Assembly: GCA_023055425.1 (NCBI GenBank)
Contig: JALGPY010000009.1
Span: 18,497,775 to 18,561,774 of the forward strand
Direction: 5' to 3'
Origin: Linanthus parryae
Taxonomy: Eukaryota > Streptophyta > Magnoliopsida > Ericales > Polemoniaceae
Length of the DNA: 64,000 nt
Shown here: in pieces, positions 44,371 to 56,757 of the stretch
Layout: each line of letters opens with the position of its first letter
Numbering within the stretch: the first letter of the stretch is position 1
Program-made: the position numbers and the translations under genes
The notes under the pieces: generated by a model
Seen by the model: the letters and a program-made list of their open reading frames with translations, nothing else
Told to the model about the DNA's origin: nothing
Databases searched by the model: none

Positions 44371-45935
44371 TGATAACTCCTTAATAAGAGTTATCATAAG
44401 TACACTTTATATTGTTATTTGTGTGCTTTTCGGTGCAAAGCGACAAGATTTGAGCCAAAATATGAAGAAAATGCACTTTTGAATGTTTTTGAGCTTTAAT
44501 GCACAGTCCGGGCATTTCTTAATGGTTTTGAGTATTTTTTTTGATAATTTATCACATTTGATATTTGCGGTAGTGTTTGTGTTGTTGTTTGACAGGAATT
44601 ACGCATGCGAGAATCAAGTGGAGAGAAGAAACGAGCTTCGGAATAGAAGAAAAGACGAATTTGGCGCGTTTTGGATGTTTTCGCCAAATATTGGGCAAAA
44701 ATTGATAAAAATGAGAAAATGGTCCGGAAATGGGAATTTCTCTACATGGATGAAGTCTATGTCATAAAAGGAATCCAAAGGTGCAAAAATCACATTTATC
44801 GGAGTCCGGACGAAAGAGTTATGTCAAAAAGGATGCTAATAGAGATAAATGCGACCAAAAGCATCCGGAAATGCCAAACACGCCTTTCGAGGAGCTAAAT
44901 TGATGAATGAAGGGTTCCCCATAATTTGGGAATGTTTTATAGCATAAAAAGAGTTTCGAGGTCGAGGAGATCCTTCGGAAAGCAAAGGCACGATCAAAGA
45001 CGCGAAAAACGGCAAAAAATGATGTTTTTGGAGCTATTCAGGATTGTCTCCTAGGAAGACTTTATACTTAGCCAAATTTCCATCTGCAGAGAATGTCTTC
45101 CCAAAACAGCATTCTGTACTTATCTAGGAAGACCTTCGTAGGAAGAGAAAATGTCTTCGCAGGAAGACTCTTCCTACGAAGAGAAAAGTCTTCCTAGGAA
45201 GAGAACGCTGACAGGAGCAGAATTTTGACGGGGTTTTTATGTAATTTCTCCAAACTTTATAATGTCATTAGGGAAACGTACTTAAGTCAATTAGGTCGTG
45301 ATTTGGGGTAGTAGGCCAGGTTTTGTGGACGTTTTTGAGAGCAAGGAGACCTCGGGAGCAAGGTTGGAGCTTAGGATTGCATCGTTTGGATATTTTCTCT
45401 TCTCTTTCTCTCTAGTTTTTTTTATGATCATTGAACTTGTTGATTTGAGCATGATGTGTAGTAGCTAAACCCTTATTTGCTGGGGATTACTTGTTGGAGA
45501 GCTAGGGTTTGCTTGAATGAATATTTTGATGCTTTGATTCGTTCTTTGGATTAAAGTTATGCGTTTTACTCTTATCATGATTATCTTGTGTTTGATTATA
45601 CCATGTTCTTGCGAGTAGCTAACGTAGGAGCAAACTAAATTAGAAATTGTGTGGTAACTCCATGAGATCTAGTCGGTAAATCAAGATAAGCACCTAGTCG
45701 TATCATTATCTCGTAACTGGGTAGTGTTAATTAGGATCAAAGAGTAGATTAAAGTCCAATAATGCATGCTTATAATTGACTTAGGCTTTGTAGCTCGGTC
45801 TAAATTGATCATAAGTGTAGGCAAATTGCTTGGTAACTCGGTAATTTGTAGGATGCTCGATTGATAAGAGTAGTGTATTTGCGTTCCAAAGATCAAAATA
45901 ACATTCATAGCATTCCTAGTGATCCACAAGAAGAA
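44371..45935 (+). repeat. LTR of the Tat/Athila-like remnant
   Basis: It starts TGATAACTCC and its first 25 bases fold back on themselves (TGATAACTC...GAGTTATCA). It carries a cluster of short palindromes at 45046-45214. The right limit is placed only by loss of LTR-like character near AGAATTCCC, so it may be truncated there. ORFs inside are not conserved. Confidence 0.6.
45046..45214. promoter_or_regulatory. Cluster of CTTCC/GGAAG palindromes in the Tat-like LTR
   Basis: Repeated words TCCTAGGAAGAC, TCTAGGAAGACC, TTCGTAGGAAGAG, GTCTTCGCAGGAAGAC and TCTTCCTAGGAAGA (45189-45202, a perfect 14-bp palindrome) lie within 170 bases. TTCGTAGGAAGAG (45135-45147) is exactly inverted as CTCTTCCTACGAA (45168-45180). 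The position inside the LTR parallels the palindrome cluster of the Athila LTR, with a different core sequence. Confidence 0.7.
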
Positions 45936-46622
45936 TTCCCAGCACTTGTATCTTTCATAAGAAATCTCCTATAATTCGTGTCTTCGTCAGTTGTGAAGAA
46001 ATTCATAGTTAATTGAGATTTGTTATTTCATTCTAGTAAATTTAGGAAAATAAAACAACTTTGCGACTTGCCCACATAAGGTTCAACATAATAACTGATT
46101 TAACAAAGTCCCTTGGGTTCGATAACCCGGATTTCCGGATATTACTACACACGACAACCATACACTTGTGGTTAGATCGTGTCAACAGCCAGTTATTACA
46201 GATCAACATGCGGCACCAAATACACAAACAGTGTGATTTATCAATCACCTGACAATAAACAGGCTATAAAGCTGTAAAATTATAGCAGCTGTATACACAG
46301 AAATACACCGTAACTACAGAAAATGTAGAAGTTAGATTTTGCCTACCTGACATCGAATCCGAATCAAACCCATTAACTCTAGGGAAAGTAAACCGTGGAT
46401 ATGTGAACTCCACCTCTAACTGTATCTTTCCTGAAGTAATAGTTTCCATGAATCTATAATCTTTACTCCTCCCTACAGACCCCCACGTGTTAGGTTTTCA
46501 AATTGGAGAACCCATATTCTCACTGATATTTTTAGGTTCTTCCCGAATACAGCCAAAGTAAAACACCAGCTTTTTCTTTCTTATCTTGTATCAATACTAA
46601 GTGATGACTAAGCATGTAAATA
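45936..46622. other. Unassigned
   Basis: A 61-codon ORF on the minus strand (46449-46264) begins METITSGKIQLEVEF and meets a donor-like TCAG|GTAGGC at about 46345. I recognise no family and the next acceptor-like site gives an early stop. A G-box-like CACGTG lies at 46482. I see nothing else. Confidence 0.3.
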
Positions 46623-46879
46623 CCACTCCGTCCCACCTCTTTTGCACCATTTGGACTTTTATCACTATTCACTGATTCACTTTGACCCGGTAATTTGGAT
46701 AGCAAAATTTTGTAATTTTTAGATAATTTTTCGAAGTGTTGTAGAGTAACTCTTATTCTACAAGACAATAAAAAAATTAACGAAAAATTGTATCATTTTG
46801 CGATCCAAATCACCGGGTCAAAGTGACCCAGTTACGGGTGAAAAAAGTCCAATGATGCGTTTCAGCTGGGACGGAGTGG
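46623..46879. mobile_element. Stowaway-like MITE, 257 bp
   Basis: The ends are CCACTCCGTCCCACCTCTTT and, on the other strand, CCACTCCGTCCCAGCTGAAA, flanked by TA on each side (46621-46622; 46880-46881). The inverted repeat continues deep inside: CACTTTGACCCGGTAATTTGGAT pairs with the right arm, so almost the whole element can fold into a hairpin. No coding capacity. Its outermost bases are shared with the larger element at 22777-23853. Confidence 0.85.
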
Positions 46880-46881
46880 TA

Positions 46882-48247
46882 GTTATTTGTCATGGAAAGT
46901 TATCAAGTCTCCTAATGACATTTGGTGGAAAGATTTAAAACTCTAATGACATTAAACAAAGTTCCCTCAACTAAAAGTAATATTACTAAAATTACCTCAA
47001 CATGTAGTTCAACAAGTTACCGCATATATATCATATGCATGTCAATAATATATATGCATGTATATTATATTCATGTCAATAATCTATTTAGAACACATTA
47101 AAAATTCATTATATCTTCTCCATACAAAGTATATGACCAACACCAAGTATATCAAAACATAAAACTTATAACAATAAAAAAAAACTAAAGTTAACAAATA
47201 GCACTGTAAGGTGATACTTTTCTGTCACGAAATAAAAATTTTGTTTTTATTATAAAACAACTCAGTAGTTTGGGTTGTCACAAAGTGAGACTCTCTTTGC
47301 TTGAGAAAGAATAACTCTATGAGGTTCAAAAATCAACTGGAAGTTTTGGTCAGGAACCTATTATTATGCCAAAGATAAATATTTGAAATCCTAGAGAGAA
47401 AAATCATAGACCAAGACACACCTCCCACCAAAAGACTGCCTTGTCAAATGAAATATACATGCACCTAACTTTAACATTGTTCTCGCAACACACTGTTTTC
47501 TGACAACGAGATAATAGCATGCTCCACTGTACATGCATGAGGTTTGAGTCATCTCAGATGGTTTGTGGCCATCTTATTTTTGTGCTCTTCTATAATGGAG
47601 TTCAATATATTCCTGATAGTTAAGACACACCTTCACTATCAAGACGATGGGAAGAGACGGATCATGACTTCTACAAGAATGAACCTCGCATGAAGGACCC
47701 GGAAACAAGACGGTGTGACCTGGGTCGGCATTACACTTTCGGAGGCCCTATGAAAGTTCATTGAAGAGGCACTGGAAAAAAATTCATCTACTATTTTTAC
47801 CGTCTTCTCCCAAATTGAGTGTCTTGTTATTTTTCAACTTTTTGAGGAGTTGGACCATCTTATAAAAGACATAATAAATATAGAAGCTCATTTTGAGACC
47901 GAGATAGTACATACTGAGTTACTAAAATTAACTTTTTTTTAGAAAACTAAAATTAACTTTAACTATTACTTTAAAAATTTGTGATTTTTGATTATATTCA
48001 TGATCAATTTTTTCTAAAGTATAAGTTCATATAGATGAACATCTCACTCAAAAATCGTTTCAGTGATATGCAACTAAAGATACCAACTGCTTAATTCACT
48101 CCAACAACCTTAACATTGTCTACATTTTTAATTCATAACAAGAATCGAAACAATTGAATAGCATTAATTAATGAAAGATGGAACGAGAGAAATTAAACAT
48201 AACATAAGAATCAAAATAATATATAACGAAAAAAAGAAGGTTGCCAT
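46882..48247. other. Intergenic, no confident gene
   Basis: AT-rich. A short GC-richer patch at 47640-47760 reads in one frame as DHDFYKNEPRMKDPETRRCDL and could be a relic exon, but I do not recognise it. Confidence 0.35.
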
Positions 48248-48661
48248 TGTTGAGAATTGAGAGATAATTTGGGAGAGACAATAAGAGAGATCTTATTGAT
48301 GTGTGTAAAATAGTCTCCAACCCTACACCCTTTATATAGATATTAGGGTGGGCTAATAGGCCTAGCTCTAAAACATAAAACATGGGCTACCCACTATGGT
48401 GGATATTCACCATAAGCCCAAATACAAGTTTCATAACACTCCCCCTTGAATATCACCATGACTATGCCTCGTTAAAAACCTTGTCAAGAAAAATCCGGTG
48501 GGAAAAATCTATGACTAAGGAAAAGAGTACATTGGTGATGGGAGACCGGTATGGTTTGCCTCGTTAAAACCTTATCACGAAAAACCCAGTGGGAAAAACC
48601 TTGATGAAGGAAAAAGAGTACAAACACTAAGAATACCGACTCCCCCTCATGATAGCATCAA

Positions 48662-50770
48662 TCATAAAAGCTCTCTGAGATGGCGCATTCCACACTTTCG
48701 AATATGTAGCTTCAATGTTGAGGCTGGTAGTGCTTTCGTAAATAAATCTGCAGGATTCTCACTTGATCGTATTTGCTGAATAGTAACTATGCCTTCCTTT
48801 TGGAGCTCATGTGTGTAGAAGAACTTAGGAGAGATGTGCTTAGTACGATCACCTTTAATGAACCCTTCCTTAAGTTGTGTGATGCAAGCGGAATTGTCTT
48901 CATGTAATGGCGTTGGGCTTTCTTTGTTGAATGATAATCCACAAGTTTCTTTAACATGACGCACCATTGATCTCAGCCATACACATTCTCTGCTAGATTC
49001 ATGAATTGCAAGGATCTCAGAATGATTTGAAGACGTTGCTGTCATTGTCTGCTTCATTGATCGCCAAGATATTGATGTGCCTCCATAGCTGAATAAATAT
49101 CCTGTTTGTGATCTTGCATTGTGTGGATCCGACAAGTAGCCAACATCTACATATCCAACTAGAGAAGCATCTGAACCTCTAGGATAGAATAATCCCAAAT
49201 CAATGGATCCACGCAAGTACCGCAATATGTGCTTAACTCCATTCCAATGTCTGCGAGTAGGATTTGAGCTAAACCTGGCCAAAAGATTAACAGAAAATGC
49301 AATATCTGGCCTAGTACAATTTGCTAAATACATCAAAGCACCAATTGCACTAAGGTATGGTACTTCAGGACCAAGTAATTCTTCGCCATCCTCTTGTGGA
49401 CGAAATGGGTCATTGTTTACATCAAGTGACCTAACTACCATCGGGGTAGTTAATGGATGTGCTTTGTCCATGCTAAATCTCTCAAGTATTTTCTTAGTAT
49501 AATTTGATTGATGAAGTAAAATACCTTCTTTCAAATGCTCGATTTGTAAACCAAGACAAAATTTAGTCTTTCCCAAATCCTTCATCTCAAATTCTTTTTT
49601 CAGATATGAAGCAGTCTGAATAATCTATTCAGGAGTTCCGACGATATTCAAATCGTCTACATATACTGCAACAATCACAAATCCCTTAAGAGATTTCTTT
49701 ATGAATATGCGAGGACATATTTGATTATTGACATACCCTTGTTTCAATAAGTATTCACTTAAGCGATTATACCACATCCTTCCAGATTGTATCAATCCGT
49801 ACAATGATCTCTGGAGTTTAATTGAATATGTACTAGGTGGTTGTGTTGCTTCAGGCAACTTACATCCTTCAGGGATTTTCATGTGGATATCGCTATCAAG
49901 TGACTCATATAGGTATGATGTCACAACATCCATCAATTGCATGTCCAAATTTTCGGATGCAACTAAACTTATTAAAAATCGAAAACTTGTCGCATCCATA
50001 ACTGGCGAGCATGTTTCTTCATAATCAATGCCTGGTCTCTGCGAGAAACCTTGAGATACAAGTCGAGCTTTGTATCTTGTAATCTCACTTTTCTCATTTC
50101 GTTTCCGCACAAATACCCATTTTGATCCAACGGGTTTCACATCACTTGGAGTTTGAACTACTGGTTCAAACACCTTGCGCTTTTCTAGAGATTTTAATTC
50201 AGCCTGTATTGCTTCTTGTCATTTTGGCCAATCCTCACGTTGTTGACACTCATCAACCGATCGTGGTTCGTGGTCGTCACCACTTATCTCAAGTGCAATA
50301 TTAAAGACAAATGTGTCATCAATGACAACATTGCTTCGTTCCCATATATGTCCGAAACATATGTAATTGATCGAGATCTCTTGATTTTCATGTACCATTG
50401 CCTCTTCAGGGGCTACATTTAGATCAATTACTCTGGGGAACTCATCACCAACACTGGTGTTATCATTTGTTGTCTTTGTAGAATCATTTAGATTTACTAT
50501 AGTTGCTTGATTTATCTTCCTTTTTCTAGGAACTAAATCTTTTGAGCCTACAGGTCTTCCCCGCTTCCGGCGTGCTCTAGATTCATTCGCTTTTATGCTC
50601 GAATCTTGTCCTACTGGGACTATTATCCGTGCTGGAGCATTCACAGCTGGTATATCGGATTTTAAAACTTTAATTGTATCCACAAATGCATCAGGCATGT
50701 CATTTGCTATGCTTTGCAGCTTAAGAATTCTTTGGACTTCAAATTCACACTGTTTAGTTCGTGGATCCAT
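48662..50770 (-). pseudogene. Copia reverse transcriptase-RNase H (broken)
   Basis: In one frame, the linker (MDPRTKQCEFEVQRILKLQS) is followed by RT (VGSKWVFVRKRNEKSEITRY; AVYVDDLNIVG near 49640) and RNase H (CTRPDIAFSVNLLARFSSNP; HEDNSACITQLKEGF; RTKHISPKFFYTHEL). Stops interrupt at about 50216 (TGA where the family has Trp in WPKW) and at about 49624. The polymerase YVDD is intact. Confidence 0.88.
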
Positions 50771-50791
50771 GTGTGATATCGTTGAAGTATT

Positions 50792-52158
50792 TCAAGAAAT
50801 TACATGTCGAGCTTCGAGCTCGGACTTGTCTCCCCCTAATTTCGGGAATACTGTCTCATCAAAATGACAGTCTGCAAAGCGTGCTTGGAATAAATCCCCT
50901 GTTAGGGGTTCCAGATATCTAATAATAGAAGGGGACTCAAACCCCACATAAATACCCAGTCGCCGCTGGGGACCCATCTTACTACGATGTGGTGGCGCAA
51001 TAGGAACTTGCAAAGCGCACCAAAAAATACGTAGATGAGAAATATCTGGTGGTTGGCCAAGTACAAGTTGTAAAGGGGAGTTCTTAAGATAAGAAGTAGG
51101 ACGCAAGCGAATTAAAGCGGCAGCATGTAAAACAACATGTCCCCAAACTGAGATGGGCAAATTTGTTTTCATCAACAAAGGTTTAGCTATCAATTGAATT
51201 CTTTCTATAAAAGATTCAGCTAAACCATTTTGGGTGTGTACATGGGCAACTGGGTTCTCAACATGTATACCAACTGACATGCAGTAATCATCAAAATACT
51301 ATGATGTGAATTCACCAGCACTATCTAGTCGTATCGACTTAATAGGATGATCAGGGAAATGTGCTCGTAGCTTAATTATCATGCCCAAAAGACGGGCAAA
51401 AGCAACATTTCGTGTGGACAATAAGCACACATGTGACCATCTAGTAGATGCATCTACTAACACCATAAAATAATAAAATGGACCACTAGGTGGATGAATT
51501 GGTCCACATATATCTCTTTGAATTCTCTCCAAAAACTTGGGAGATTCAAGACCAACTTTCATTGGCGAAGGTCATATTATGAGTTTCCCTTGAGAACGCA
51601 TTACATGGGTGTTCATTTGGTAAAAGAATCTTCTGATTCTTTAAGGGATGTCCAATGGAATTCTCAATAATACGCCTTATCATGGTGGCGCCTAGGTGGC
51701 CAAGTCGATTATGCCAAAGCATAAATTTTTTATGGATCACTTGGTTTCATAACAGTATTTATTTCAACTGCTTGGATAGAAGGGTGATATAATCCAGAGA
51801 ATAAAGCAGGAAATTTTTCTAATACATGCTTCTGGCATGAAGTATTAGAAATAATGCACATATACTCCATATTGTACTCATCGAGAGTTTCAATATGATA
51901 TCCGTTGAGACGAAAGTCTTTAAAACTTAGCAAATTTCTGCTGGATTTGCTAGAATATAAAGCCTCTTTTATATGGAGTATTGTTCTACCCGGCAAAATA
52001 ATTGATGCTCTTCCGGAGCCCTCAATTAGACTAGACATACCAGAAATTGCATGTACATTTTCTTGAACTAGTGATAAATTCAAGAAATACTCCTTATGGC
52101 GCAATATAGTATGTGTTGTTCCACTATCCACCAAACACGTGTCTTTGCCAATCACCAT
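50792..52158 (-). pseudogene. Copia protease-integrase (broken)
   Basis: The protease motif is LVDSGTTHTIL near 52125. The pre-integrase region has LWHNRLGHLGATMIRRIIE (about 51715) and the integrase has LDSAGEFTS (about 51310) and HTQNGLAESFIERIQLI (about 51225). Frame changes occur near 51735 and 51590, and stops lie at about 51299 (TAG at an expected Gln) and about 50790 (TGA at an expected Trp). Confidence 0.85.
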
Positions 52159-52345
52159 GATATCTATAATTTAAAATACAATCTATAAGTAAATAGAAAT
52201 TCAAAATTATGATCCATAACTAGAACTCTTGTTCAAATTTCATAGCCCAAAAATACTAACCCAAATGTTAATGTAATTAAAACACAACTCAAAATAGATG
52301 AAATAAGAATCCTAAATCAAACATCGATTAAATTTAATGGACTTC

Positions 52346-52781
52346 TTAAAAGTTTGTAGTGTCATCAATCATAGCGTCAAAATCCGTCTCAATGGAAAGG
52401 ATATCGTCAACGTTAAACTCCGCGAGTGGTGCCTCAAATTCCACGAGATTGAACTCGGGTTTCTCCTTTTGAGATGCCATGTAAAGGGAAACTAAGTGCC
52501 TTAGTGTACGACAGGTACGAGACCAATGCCCACTTGTGCCACACCGACGACAAATATTTATATTTGTGGGGGGGAACTCCAATTACAACTTCTGGTGCAT
52601 TGTATTGTCTTTTCCCAATTTTTCTCCCCCTATTTTGGCGTTTTCCACGACCGAATTCATGGTCACGTGGATTATTCTGAACTTGTAAATCTGCAGCATT
52701 CACTTCAGGGAATGCGCTTCCACCCACTTCAGGGGGTGAGGCCACACCAGAGACCAATTGAGGATTTATGATGAATGACAT
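52346..52781 (-). pseudogene. Copia gag C-terminal remnant
   Basis: A CCHC zinc knuckle is visible (CRRCGTSGHWSRTCR at about 52545), followed by acidic residues, with the preceding gag part in another frame (52781-52434). The N-terminal gag is missing. Confidence 0.7.
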
Positions 52782-52971
52782 CTACAAAAATGTTATATAA
52801 AAAATTTAGTTACTAACCAGTTTTGACAAGTAATGTAACTATAATTAAATAATAATAATAATAATAAGGACAAATAAACAGTAAATTAGTGAATTGATTT
52901 GAACAACACAAGGGACTTACGACTATTGTAGAGAAAATGTTGACTTGATGATAAGTGGTCTCAAGAACATT

Positions 52972-53311
52972 TGTTATGACAAACCACCTCACGAACAATA
53001 AACGAAAGAAGAAGAACACGAGTATTTTACGTGGTTCGCTAGCAAAATATTTTCTAACTACCTCCACCGCGGAAAAGCACTCTTTATTCACTTAAGAAGA
53101 ACAAGACTACAAGAATGTTTTGCATACCTAATAATGTGACTACTAGGTTCTTTATATAGTGCTAGGAAATCCCTAAAGTTTCCAAATCCGATTTGGAAAC
53201 AACTTGTTTCCTAACTAATCATCCACCGCCTTTGACTTCCAATGTTTCCTAATCAAAGTTGGAAACAAAGAGTTTGGCAGCCTTTGACCAATTCAAGGCA
53301 CCAACTCAACA
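52972..53311 (-). repeat. 3' LTR of the Tnt1/Tork-like copia element
   Basis: 340 bases, TGTTATGAC...CTCAACA on the plus strand, followed by AATCTCCACCTTGAATT, the complement of the element's purine tract. The antisense LTR at 3471-3956 has the same junction layout. Confidence 0.75.
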
Positions 53312-53453
53312 AATCTCCACCTTGAATTGAATTGTCTCGTCAACAGCAACTACTCCTCTTCTCGTAAATAAAGCTACGTCTTCTCCGCACCCAATGTCTC
53401 TCGTCACAGAGACTCACTGGACCCCCACCGGGTCCGACATTCCCCGAAGGGCT

Positions 53454-56400
53454 TCACTGGCTCAAGATGTTGAGAAATTCCAGACAATGCTGGAACTTGC
53501 TCTCCGGAACCGGCTTGGTGAACATATCCAAGGGGTTGTCAGCAGTCCCCACCTTCATCATCTTGATCCTGCTCTCGTTTCTCAGAAAATGATACCTGAC
53601 GTCGATATGCTTGGTCCTTTCATGATGAACCAGGTCCTTAGTCAAGAAAATCGCACTCAAACTATCACAGTAGACTATCGCCTGATCTTGAAGTAGCCCT
53701 AGATCATTGACCATTCCCTTAAGCCAGATTGCCTCCTTTGCTGCTTCCGTTAGAGCCATATACTCCGCCTCCGTGGTGGACAAAGTCACCGTCGGCAGTA
53801 GCGTCGCCTTCCAGCTCACAACAGATGCTCCCAGAGCAAATACGTAGCCTGTCATTGATCTTCTACTGTCAATATCCCCTGCATAGTCCGCATCCGAGAA
53901 ACCAGCTACCAAGATGTTTTCACGTGACCCATAGCATAGGCCAATGTCTGACGTACCCTTAAGGTACCTTAATATACGCTTCACCGCCTGCCAATGGTCC
54001 CTACCCGGATGAGCCATAAAACGACTAACCACACTAACAACGAATGCTATGTCCGGTCGCGTACAGACCATAGCATACATGAGACTTCCAATTGCGCTAG
54101 CATATGGAACCTTGGACATGTACTCCTTCTCCTCCTCAGTCTGAACGGTGTACATTTCTAGCTTGCTGTTAGTTACCATAGGAGTATCTATAGCCTTAGC
54201 TGATAACAACCCAAATCTTGCCAAGATCTTCTTGATGTATCCCTGCTGTGATAAGAAAAGCTTCTTCTTCTTCTTCTTCCTATCTCTATAGATCTCAACT
54301 CCCAATATCTTCCGAGCAGCTCCCAGATCCTTCATCTCGAATTCCGCACTAAGGGACCTCTTCAATTCTCTAATGTCCTTGGTATTTCGAGTTGCAATCA
54401 AAATATCATCCACATATAGAACTAGGTATATACGTGATCCACTATGCAACTCTTTGTGATACACGCAACAATCATACTCGCACTTGTGGTAACCAATCTT
54501 CAACATGAAGCTGTCAAACCTCTTGTACCATTGCCTCGGCGACTGCTTAAGTCCATAGAGAGATCTCTTCAGCTTGCACACGTGGTTCTCTCTTCCGGGA
54601 ACTTGGAACCCCTCCGGTTGGCTCATGTATATTTCCTCCTCCAACTCTCCGTGCAGGAAAGCTGTCTTGACATCCAATTGCTCAAGCTCTAGGTCGTGGT
54701 GTGCCACTAAAGCTAGTAACACCCGGATAGAAGTATGTCTGACCACCGGTGAGAAGATCTCGTTGTAGTCAACTCCCTCTTTCTGATTGAACCCTCTTGC
54801 AACTAGCCTTGCCTTATACTTAGACGCCCTCTCCAGATGTAGTTCCTTCCTTTCTTCTGAAAACCCACTTGCAGCTGACTATCTTCCTTCCCGCTGGCAA
54901 TTTAACAAGCTCCCAAGTCGAGTTCTTGCTAAGAGACTCCATCTCCTCTCCCATTGCGGCAATCCATTGTGCTGACTCAAAATTAGATATAGCGGCCTTG
55001 TAGGAGGATGGTTCGTCCTCTACCTCTTCCGCTACCTGTAATGCATATCCCACCATACCATCATCTCTGTATCTCGCTGGAGGCTTTATGACTCTCCTTG
55101 TTCTTCCTTCAGCAATACTTTGATGAACCGGTTCCTCTGGTGTAGACGCATCCTCACTATCAGACTCTTCTGCTTCTTCCTCTTCGGCTTCCGGCGGCGG
55201 TGTAAGGATTTTGGAATCCTTAGGATCAATAGAATCCGACTCTGCCTCCACCTTCTTATTTGCATCCCCAAGCTCCACCTCCACGGAGTTTTTCAACATA
55301 TGAGACTCATTAAAGACTACACTTCTGCTAAGTATAATCTTGTTGTCTGCCCATATCTTGTATCCCTTCACACCTGTTCCGAAACCCATGAATACTCCCT
55401 TCTTAGCTCTTGGTTCTAGTTTGCCATCATCAACGTGATAATAGGCAACACAACCAAAAACTCTCAAATCCGAGTAATCCACTGCATTACCGGTCCAGAC
55501 TTCCATAGGAATCTTGCATCCTATACTTGTGTGCGGGCTCCGATTTATGAGATAGCATGCCATGGAAACTGCCTCTCCCCGAAAACCTCTAGAAATACCT
55601 GCATTCGAAAGCATGCACCTTGCTTTCGCTAAAAGTGTCTGATTCATTCTCTTGGCTACACCGTTCTGCTGCGGTGTGTGCCGAACGGTGTGATGGCGTG
55701 CTATTCCCTGATCCTTGCAGAATTCATCAAACTCTGATGAACAGAACTCTAAGCCGTTGTTCGTGCGCAGCCTCTTCACCTTCTTTCCCACCTGATTCTC
55801 TACTAGTGTCTTCCACTCCTTGAATCTTGCGAAGTCTTCACTCTTGTGCTTCATCACGAATATCCAAGTCATCCTGGAGTAGTCGTCTATGATTCTTAGG
55901 AAATACCTATACCTTCCAATCGCCTCGACTCGAGATGGACCCCAGCAATCCGAATGGATATAATCAAGAGTACCTTTCGTTCTATGAACCGCCTTTGGGA
56001 ACTTGCTACGCGGTAGCTTTCCATACACGCAGTGCTCACAAAACCCTAGGCTCTTGGGCGCATGCCCGGTGAGATACCCCTTCTTGTGAAGTTTCTGCAT
56101 TTCACGTTCACTCATATTACCGAGCCTCATATGCCACAGCTTGGTTAGATCAGCTTCCTTAATCTCGGCTGAGACAACTCCAGCAGAACCTGTGATCGTC
56201 GAACCTTGCAACATGTACAAAGTCCCATTCTTGACTCCCTTCAGAATCACCTTAGAACCCTTGCAGACTTGTAGATCTCCACCTTCACCTTTGAAACTGT
56301 ATCCCTTGCTATCGAGTAGACTCAAGGAGATCAGATTCTTCTTAATATGTGGTACATGCCTGACTTTCTCTAAAGTACATAACTTCCCTTCATTCGTCTT

Positions 56401-56757
56401 CAATCTAAATGAGCCGCTCCCAATCACCTTACAGATGGCTCCGTTCGCCATGTAGACAGACCCTCCATCTGTTTGGTCGTACGTCAAGAATAGCTCCCTG
56501 TTAGAGCAAATATGATAGGAAGCTCTGGAATCAAGGACCCACGCATCTTGAGAGTGCGTGACAACATCCCCCATTAGAACGTAATCATCCTCGGACGATT
56601 TACCTTGTTCTGCTACGGCTGCGGATCCATTCTGCCCCTGTTGACCTCGTTTCGGGCAATCTCTCTTCCAGTGCCCCTTTTCCTTGAAAAAGGCACAGAC
56701 ATCCTTGGGTAACTTAGAACATGAGAACTGTTGGAATTGTGCCCTAGAGACAATCAA
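53454..56757 (-). pseudogene. Tnt1/Tork-like copia gag end-protease-integrase-RT-RNase H (one frameshift)
   Basis: The first frame (56757-54820) has a zinc knuckle CAFFKEKGHWKRDC in which the second Cys is Phe. The protease motif is LDSRASYHIC, with Arg in place of Gly in the active-site DSG. Pre-integrase (LWHMRLGNMSEREM) and integrase (IHSDCWGPSRVEAIGRYRYF; TPQQNGVAKRMNQTLLAKAR) follow. A frameshift near 54825 leads to the second frame (54746-53454) with RT (LDVKTAFLHGELEEEIYMSQ; LYVDDILIATRN) and RNase H (STTEAEYMALTEAAKEA; YCDSLSAIFLTK). Lys-rich low complexity (RDRKKKKKK) lies in RT. The 5' part and 5' LTR are cut off at 56729 by the Angela-like LTR. The first few codons are read from that LTR. 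Confidence 0.9.

Larger units (their letters stand above)
41940..45935 (+). mobile_element. Truncated Tat/Athila-like gypsy remnant (3' half)
   Basis: GGCGCTTGTTGGGAGGCAACCC at 41973-41994 is the post-pol motif also found in the Athila element (30665-30645, minus strand), giving a plus-strand orientation. 42000-44370 holds non-coding 3' spacer with purine tracts (GTGGGGGGTGTGGG at about 42477; GTGCGGGGGTGTCG at about 43517). The LTR starts at 44371 after TCTGGGTGTATT. No gag, RT or integrase is left and there is no 5' LTR, so this is a truncated, immobile remnant. Any ORF3 equivalent has decayed beyond recognition. Confidence 0.65.
48248..52781 (-). mobile_element. Degenerate Ty1/copia element, minus strand
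   Basis: A 193-bp LTR at 48248-48440 (TGTTGAG...CATAACA on the plus strand) is preceded, in the element's direction, by the purine tract GGGGGAG. Coding remnants run from right to left: gag zinc knuckle, protease, integrase, RT and RNase H. The 5' LTR is not found; the element ends near the Tork-like LTR at 52972. Several stops and frameshifts show that it is dead. Confidence 0.85.

Noticed and set aside
46264..46449. First exon of a novel gene starting at 46449
   Set aside because: A donor-like site exists, but the next acceptor gives an immediate stop and no homology is seen.
53394..53696. 100-codon plus-strand ORF
   Set aside because: Antisense shadow of the RNase H end of the Tork-like element.
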